64,000 nucleotides of DNA from Streptomyces sp. rh34 (GTDB lineage: Bacteria > Actinomycetota > Actinomycetes > Streptomycetales > Streptomycetaceae), in the NCBI RefSeq assembly GCF_002551245.1, contig NZ_NTGZ01000003.1:52848-116847 (forward strand), given 5' to 3'. The position numbers were made by a program, and so were the translations under genes. Below are positions 60,290-64,000 of the stretch, piece by piece. Position 1 is the first letter of the stretch. Every line of letters starts with the position of its first letter. The notes under the pieces were generated by a model, which did not search any database, had not been told where the DNA came from, and saw nothing but the letters and a program-made list of their open reading frames with translations.

Positions 60290-60303
60290 CGCCGACCATA
60301 CGG

Positions 60304-60353
60304 ATCAGCCCCGGTCGGACCTGTTGGTTCTGACAGGTCCGACCGGGGCTGAT
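60304..60353 (+). terminator. Strong hairpin terminator
   Basis: A perfect 21-base stem (starting ATCAGCCCCGGTCGGACCTG) around an 8-base loop, ending in TTT-like ATTTA. Confidence 0.9.
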
Positions 60354-60683
60354 TTACGGTCAGGCAAGGCCGGCGAGGTAGCGGGCCAGGAGGGGTTGGT
60401 CGAGGTTGTGCCCGTTGTTGTGGTGGAGGTGCGCGCCGGGCTGTCGTCGGGACGCGTGGAGTCCGTGGTGTCCGCCGGCGGGGCGGGTGCTGCGGGCTCT
60501 GCGGGTCTTGTGGGTGTCTATGGGGTGAGTGCGTGCTTCCTGGATGTCGGACTGCACGCAGATTTCAGTGGCGCACGATTCATTTCAGTACGCCTTTCGT
60601 GCGGCAGCGAAGATTTCAGTGCAGTGGGCCATGCGGGAGGACGGGCCAGCAACCATCAGGCCGTGCGCGATCGTCTTTCAGGT

Positions 60684-62726
60684 ATGTTGCACCCGAGCTC
60701 CGGCCCTTCCCTGACTCCGCCCGACTGGCCGCACTGCGGCCATGGCACCACTGCGGAGGACCCCGTCGGATGCCGCGGCATCCACGTCCCCGGCCACCCC
60801 GCGTGTCTCGCCCACCTGGCCGATCCCGACCGCGACACCTATCTGGCCGGCCTGGCCCCCGGCACCGACATCGACCACCGCGGCACCCTCTTCACCGAGC
60901 CCCTCCTCGATGCCCTCCTCAACTCTCTCCGCGACCCCGCGACCAACCACCCCAGACTCGGCAACGCCAGGTTCGAGTCAGCGACCTTCACGGGCACCGC
61001 CAGGTTCGGGTCGGCGACCTTCACGGGCGCCGCCGGGTTCGAGGCGGCGACCTTCACGGGCGACGCCAGGTTCGGGTCGGCGACCTTCGAGCGCGACGCC
61101 GTGTTCTTGGCGGCGGCCTTCACGGGCGCCGCCGGGTTCGACTCGGCGACCTTCACGGGCCACGCCGGGTTCTTGGCGGCGACCTTCACGGGCGTTGCCG
61201 TGTTCGGGTCGGCGACTTTCACGGGCACCGCCGGGTTCGGGTTGGCGACCTTCACGGCCAGCGCCGGGTTCGTGGCGGCGACCTTCACGGGCGACGCCTG
61301 GTTCGGGTCGGCGACCTTCACGGAAGGTGCCGGGTTCGGGTCGGCGACTTTCACGGGCGACGCCGGGTTCGAGTCGGCGACTTTCACGGGCGACGCCGGG
61401 TTCGAGTCGGCGACTTTCACGGGCGACGCCGGGTTCGAGTCGGCGACCTTCACGGCCAGCGCCGGGTTCGAGTCAGCGACCTTCACAGGTGACGCCGGGT
61501 TCGAGTCAGCGACCTTCACAGGTGACGCCGTGTTCGGGTCGGCGACCTTCACGGGCGGTGCCGGGTTCGAGTCGGCGGCCTTCATGGGTGATGCCGTGTT
61601 TGAGTCGGCGGTCTTCGAGCGGGCGGACAGCTTCGGGCCGTTGGTGTGTGCGGGGCGGGTGCGGTTGTCGGGGGCGGTGTTCGGTGGTCCGGTGTCCCTT
61701 TTGCTTGCCGCGTGCGAGCTGGAGTGCCGGCGGACCCGCTGGTCCGCGACGGCGGAGCTGCGTCTGCGCTACACCACGGTGGACTTCGCCCACGCGGTCT
61801 TCGAGCACCCCCTGACGATCGCCGCGGAGGCCAGTCCTTTCGAGCTCACCGACGGAGGGCCGATGGCAGAACAGGGTCTTGACGGCGCGCCCGATGCCGG
61901 GGTGCGGATGGCTTCGCTGCGGGGGGTGGACGCGGCTCACCTGGTCCTCGCCGATGTCGACCTGTCGCAGTGCCTGTTCACCGGGACCGTGCATCTGGAC
62001 CAGCTGAGACTGGAGGGCGCCTGCACCTTCGCCAAGGTCCCCTCCCGCACCGTCTGGCGCCACGGGCGCCCGGTCCGGTTCACCGAGCGCCGCACCCTCG
62101 CCGAAGAACACCACTGGCGCGCCGACCAGCCAGCAGCGATCCCCGGCTGGAACGAAGCGGAGTTCAGCACCAGACACGTCGGACCGGCGCAGCTGGCACC
62201 GGTGTACCGGGCGCTGCGGAAGTCGTTCGAGGACAGCAAGAACGAGCCGGGAGCGGCGGATTTCTATTACGGCGAGATGGAGATGCGCCGTCACGACCGT
62301 GAGGGCACGACTCGTACCGAACGCGGGCTGCTGCACGGATACTGGGCCCTGTCCGGGTACGGCCTGCGTGCCTCGCGGGCCTTGTACTGGCTCGCTGCCA
62401 CCATGCTCGCCACGGTGGTGCTGCTGATGGGCTTCGGGATCGCCCGGGACTCCCCGAAACAGGAAGCGACCGGGACCGTCCCGGCCGGCGGCGGCAAGGT
62501 CACCTTTGAGATCGGCAAAGCTGATCGGCAGAACCCGAAAGGCGACAGGTTCACCGGGGAACGCTTCGAGAAGGCGCTGAACGTCACACTCGACTCGGTG
62601 GTATTCCGTTCCTCCGGGCAGGACCTCACCACCGCCGGCACCTACATCGAGATGACGTCCCGTCTGACCGAACCCGTCCTGCTCGGCCTCACGGTCCTCG
62701 CCGTCCGCAACCGCGTCAAACGCTGA
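60684..62726 (+). CDS. Pentapeptide-repeat membrane protein
   Basis: 680 residues from ATG 60684. An N-terminal Cys/His-rich segment (WPHCGHGTTAEDPVGCRGIH) precedes some 45 pentapeptides of the A-x-F-x-x type (ATFTG, AGFES, AVFGS...; about residues 90-320), which form a right-handed beta-helix. A linker domain with more pentapeptides follows, then ALYWLAATMLATVVLLMGFG (about 567-586) as a membrane helix, an extracytoplasmic segment and a second hydrophobic end. This fits Streptomyces pentapeptide proteins fused to an ion-channel-like tail. Open sequence upstream was rejected as low complexity. Confidence 0.85.
   Translation: MLHPSSGPSLTPPDWPHCGHGTTAEDPVGCRGIHVPGHPACLAHLADPDRDTYLAGLAPGTDIDHRGTLFTEPLLDALLNSLRDPATNHPRLGNARFESATFTGTARFGSATFTGAAGFEAATFTGDARFGSATFERDAVFLAAAFTGAAGFDSATFTGHAGFLAATFTGVAVFGSATFTGTAGFGLATFTASAGFVAATFTGDAWFGSATFTEGAGFGSATFTGDAGFESATFTGDAGFESATFTGDAGFESATFTASAGFESATFTGDAGFESATFTGDAVFGSATFTGGAGFESAAFMGDAVFESAVFERADSFGPLVCAGRVRLSGAVFGGPVSLLLAACELECRRTRWSATAELRLRYTTVDFAHAVFEHPLTIAAEASPFELTDGGPMAEQGLDGAPDAGVRMASLRGVDAAHLVLADVDLSQCLFTGTVHLDQLRLEGACTFAKVPSRTVWRHGRPVRFTERRTLAEEHHWRADQPAAIPGWNEAEFSTRHVGPAQLAPVYRALRKSFEDSKNEPGAADFYYGEMEMRRHDREGTTRTERGLLHGYWALSGYGLRASRALYWLAATMLATVVLLMGFGIARDSPKQEATGTVPAGGGKVTFEIGKADRQNPKGDRFTGERFEKALNVTLDSVVFRSSGQDLTTAGTYIEMTSRLTEPVLLGLTVLAVRNRVKR
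60960..61640 (+). repeat. Tandem DNA repeats encoding the pentapeptides
   Basis: A 30-base unit (GCGACCTTCACGGGCGACGC followed by CGGGTTCGAG) repeats about 22 times with few changes; several neighbouring units (61350-61440, 61470-61530) are identical or nearly so, showing recent duplication or gene conversion. Confidence 0.85.
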
Positions 62727-63163
62727 CAGAACCAACCCCACAAGCCCGCGCGGGTCAGGAATCAGGTCAGCGACGTCCCCCCGGAGGCCGGAAGCCGCAG
62801 GCTCTGCCGCGTCCCGGTGACAGCCCTCTGCGGGTTCCGTGGCGCGCCTAATGGGGTGAGTGCGGTTCCTGCGGCGGTGATCAGGCTGTCCGCCGCCCGC
62901 AGGGCGTGTTCCCGCGCCCCCTGGAGAGCCGGGGGAGGGTGTCCCGCTGCCCCCGTAGGCGGCCTGTGCGGCTGTCTGTGCGGCGGTCTCCAGCCCGGGG
63001 AGCGGCAGCCGGACCCGCAAGCAGCGGAGCGGTCACCGCGGACCGTGGTGCGGTGGCTCTCCGGCCCGAGCCTCCGCCCAGTCCCCGCCCGCCACCCGGA
63101 TTTTCCCGAGGGGCCGGGCCCATGGTGGCCGGGTCCCTGCGGCGAGCCGTTCCGGAGTTCTGT
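62727..63163. other. No gene recognised
   Basis: About 440 bases of very GC-rich DNA with Arg/Pro/Gly-rich frames only. Confidence 0.45.
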
Positions 63164-63511
63164 TCAGTTTGCCACCTCGGAACTCAACTCGATTGCGCAT
63201 GCCTCTGGAATGTCAAGCGATTCGATCACTTGCCCCGCTGCTTCTGCGGAGAAGAGTGCGTTGGTTACGCTGAGGAGAAATCCGGGCGTAGGCGGATTGT
63301 AAGCCTCTCGCTGTAGGGTGAACTTTTCCCCGCTGGGCAACGCGAAAGCGAAACACAGCCATTCGGCCAGTGCGTCCACTCCGATATCGGGCCGCCCCCA
63401 ACGGCGGTAGAGCGCCATGAGGTCAACCTGCACTAGCGCCAAGTATCGAATTTCTTTTGGTGATAGTTCTTTATCTGGAATTCGCCGAATGGTCGTAAAG
63501 TTTGGTTTCAC
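63164..63511 (-). CDS. Small hypothetical protein (115 aa)
   Basis: KPNFTTIRRIPDKELSPKEI RYLALVQVDLMALYRRWGRP and ALAEWLCFAFALPSGEKFTL, with a C-terminal helical part. Composition is normal, and the DNA is clearly less GC-rich than its surroundings, suggesting foreign origin. GTG start (63511) with no strong ribosome binding site. It is the last gene before the telomere. Family not recognised. Confidence 0.6.
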   Translation of the reverse strand: MKPNFTTIRRIPDKELSPKEIRYLALVQVDLMALYRRWGRPDIGVDALAEWLCFAFALPSGEKFTLQREAYNPPTPGFLLSVTNALFSAEAAGQVIESLDIPEACAIELSSEVAN

Positions 63512-63527
63512 CTGAAGATTCTACCTA

Positions 63528-63561
63528 ATGGCTGTCCCGCCATGAATTGAGGGACAGCCAT
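63528..63561. terminator. Perfect 11-base inverted repeat
   Basis: ATGGCTGTCCC pairs with GGGACAGCCAT around 12 bases, just upstream of the last gene. It may be a terminator for any transcript from the telomere side or the innermost telomeric palindrome. Confidence 0.55.
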
Positions 63562-63635
63562 TACTCCGTACGTCCGGAGAGTCCGGAGGGGGTGGCGCAG
63601 AATCCCAATATCTACCCCCGCCTGCATCGTGATGC

Positions 63636-64000
63636 ACTGCGGAGCAGTCCGATAGGGAGGGGATAGGGCAGATCCCCAACCCGTACCCAGGCCCGGGGAG
63701 TGATGCAGACTCAGGGCCCGACCCGGTCCGGCCAGTTGACGCACGACCGCCCCAAACAGCCCCTCCCTTATTGCCAGCAGCCCGCACAGCGGGCCGTCCT
63801 GTAGGCGGAGCCGGAAGGATCCCCACCCGACCACCCGTCACCACCCGCCCCGACGCGGAGCGTCGGGACCAGTCCGACCGCCCACCCGTCTTTTTGAATT
63901 CCGGAGGAATTCATAAACAATTCCGGAGGAATTGTTTAAAAGCCCGTAGGGCTTTATCGTCTTTACGATCCGTAGGATCGTGCGTCGTTCCCCCGGAGGG
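63636..64000. repeat. Linear-replicon telomere with GNA-loop palindromes
   Basis: Successive stems with three-base loops, read on the plus strand: ACTGC-GGA-GCAGT (63636), GCCCGC-ACA-GCGGGC (63780), GGC-GGA-GCC (63804), CCCGACGC-GGA-GCGTCGGG (63849), GAATTCC-GGA-GGAATTC (63896), an 11-base stem around GGA (63914-63938), AAAGCCC-GTA-GGGCTTT (63939), ACGATCC-GTA-GGATCGT (63965), and a terminal CCC-GGA-GGG ending at 64000. The last five lie almost back to back. All but one loop are GNA triloops, as in Streptomyces telomere 3' overhangs. The sequence does not match the archetypal start CCCGCGGAGCGGG. Confidence 0.88.

Noticed and set aside
60270..60683. Up to 138-residue N-terminal extension of the pentapeptide protein
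   Set aside because: It runs through a strong terminator hairpin and low-complexity Val/Gly/Ala sequence. One short HADFSGARF-like stretch near 60550 may be a remnant of another pentapeptide gene.
1..64000. tRNA, rRNA or other RNA genes and tRNA attachment sites
   Set aside because: No cloverleaf with TTCGANNC-type T-loop context or rRNA segment was recognised by eye. A covariance-model scan would be decisive.

Overview
The window looks like the right-hand end of a linear replicon from Streptomyces or a close relative: a linear plasmid or a chromosome arm. The evidence is uniformly high GC, many Streptomyces-type hypothetical families, many decayed insertion sequences, and a last ~150 bases made of back-to-back palindromes with three-base loops, as in Streptomyces telomeres. 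The last base of the window is probably at or within a few bases of the physical end of the molecule.

Layout, left to right. 0.2-2.9 kb: a type I-E-like CRISPR array of 42 repeats with its likely leader; no cas gene is visible. 3.4-7.3 kb: a MerR-like regulator and small proteins of unknown function. 7.3-11 kb: three minus-strand zinc-motif genes, two of them diverged tandem paralogues. 11.3-16.2 kb: a GNAT acetyltransferase, an IS5-family transposase, an alpha/beta hydrolase and a divergent AraC regulator. 16.5-18.9 kb: a plasmid-type Rep gene with internal palindromic iterons, followed by a small HTH gene split by a 211-bp MITE. 19.1-20.8 kb: a membrane-anchored Mrr-like nuclease and a toxin-antitoxin pair. 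20.9-23.2 kb: a TPR-like gene, a probable immunity-like gene and the remnant of a NucA/NucB nuclease.

23.3-34.3 kb is a DNA-repair island: Ku, an ImuB-like protein and a DnaE-type polymerase under a perfect SOS box. The two halves of one ATP-dependent DNA ligase gene lie at its outer edges in circularly permuted order. 34.7-38.5 kb: a YdeI-like protein, a WYL regulator, an epoxide hydrolase-like enzyme and a dead IS. 38.8-41.3 kb: five overlapping membrane-protein genes of unknown function lying between remnants of the same IS family. 42-49.4 kb: a SUKH immunity-like gene convergent with a large secreted NucA/NucB nuclease, a kinase-like pair, a glyoxalase-fold protein and a secreted HNH nuclease. 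49.5-51.2 kb: two dead transposases. 52.2-55.8 kb: a second replication module, with a GTCGCT iteron field, a primase-polymerase, an SF3 helicase and a small partner. 56.8-58.7 kb: a solitary OLD-family ATPase-nuclease. 58.9-60.3 kb: remnants of helicase-associated domains and of a third rep/HTH module. 60.7-62.7 kb: a pentapeptide-repeat membrane protein. Then one small gene and the telomere.

All coordinates, motifs and family calls come from reading the sequence. No database search was possible, so family names rest on recognised motifs and are graded by confidence.
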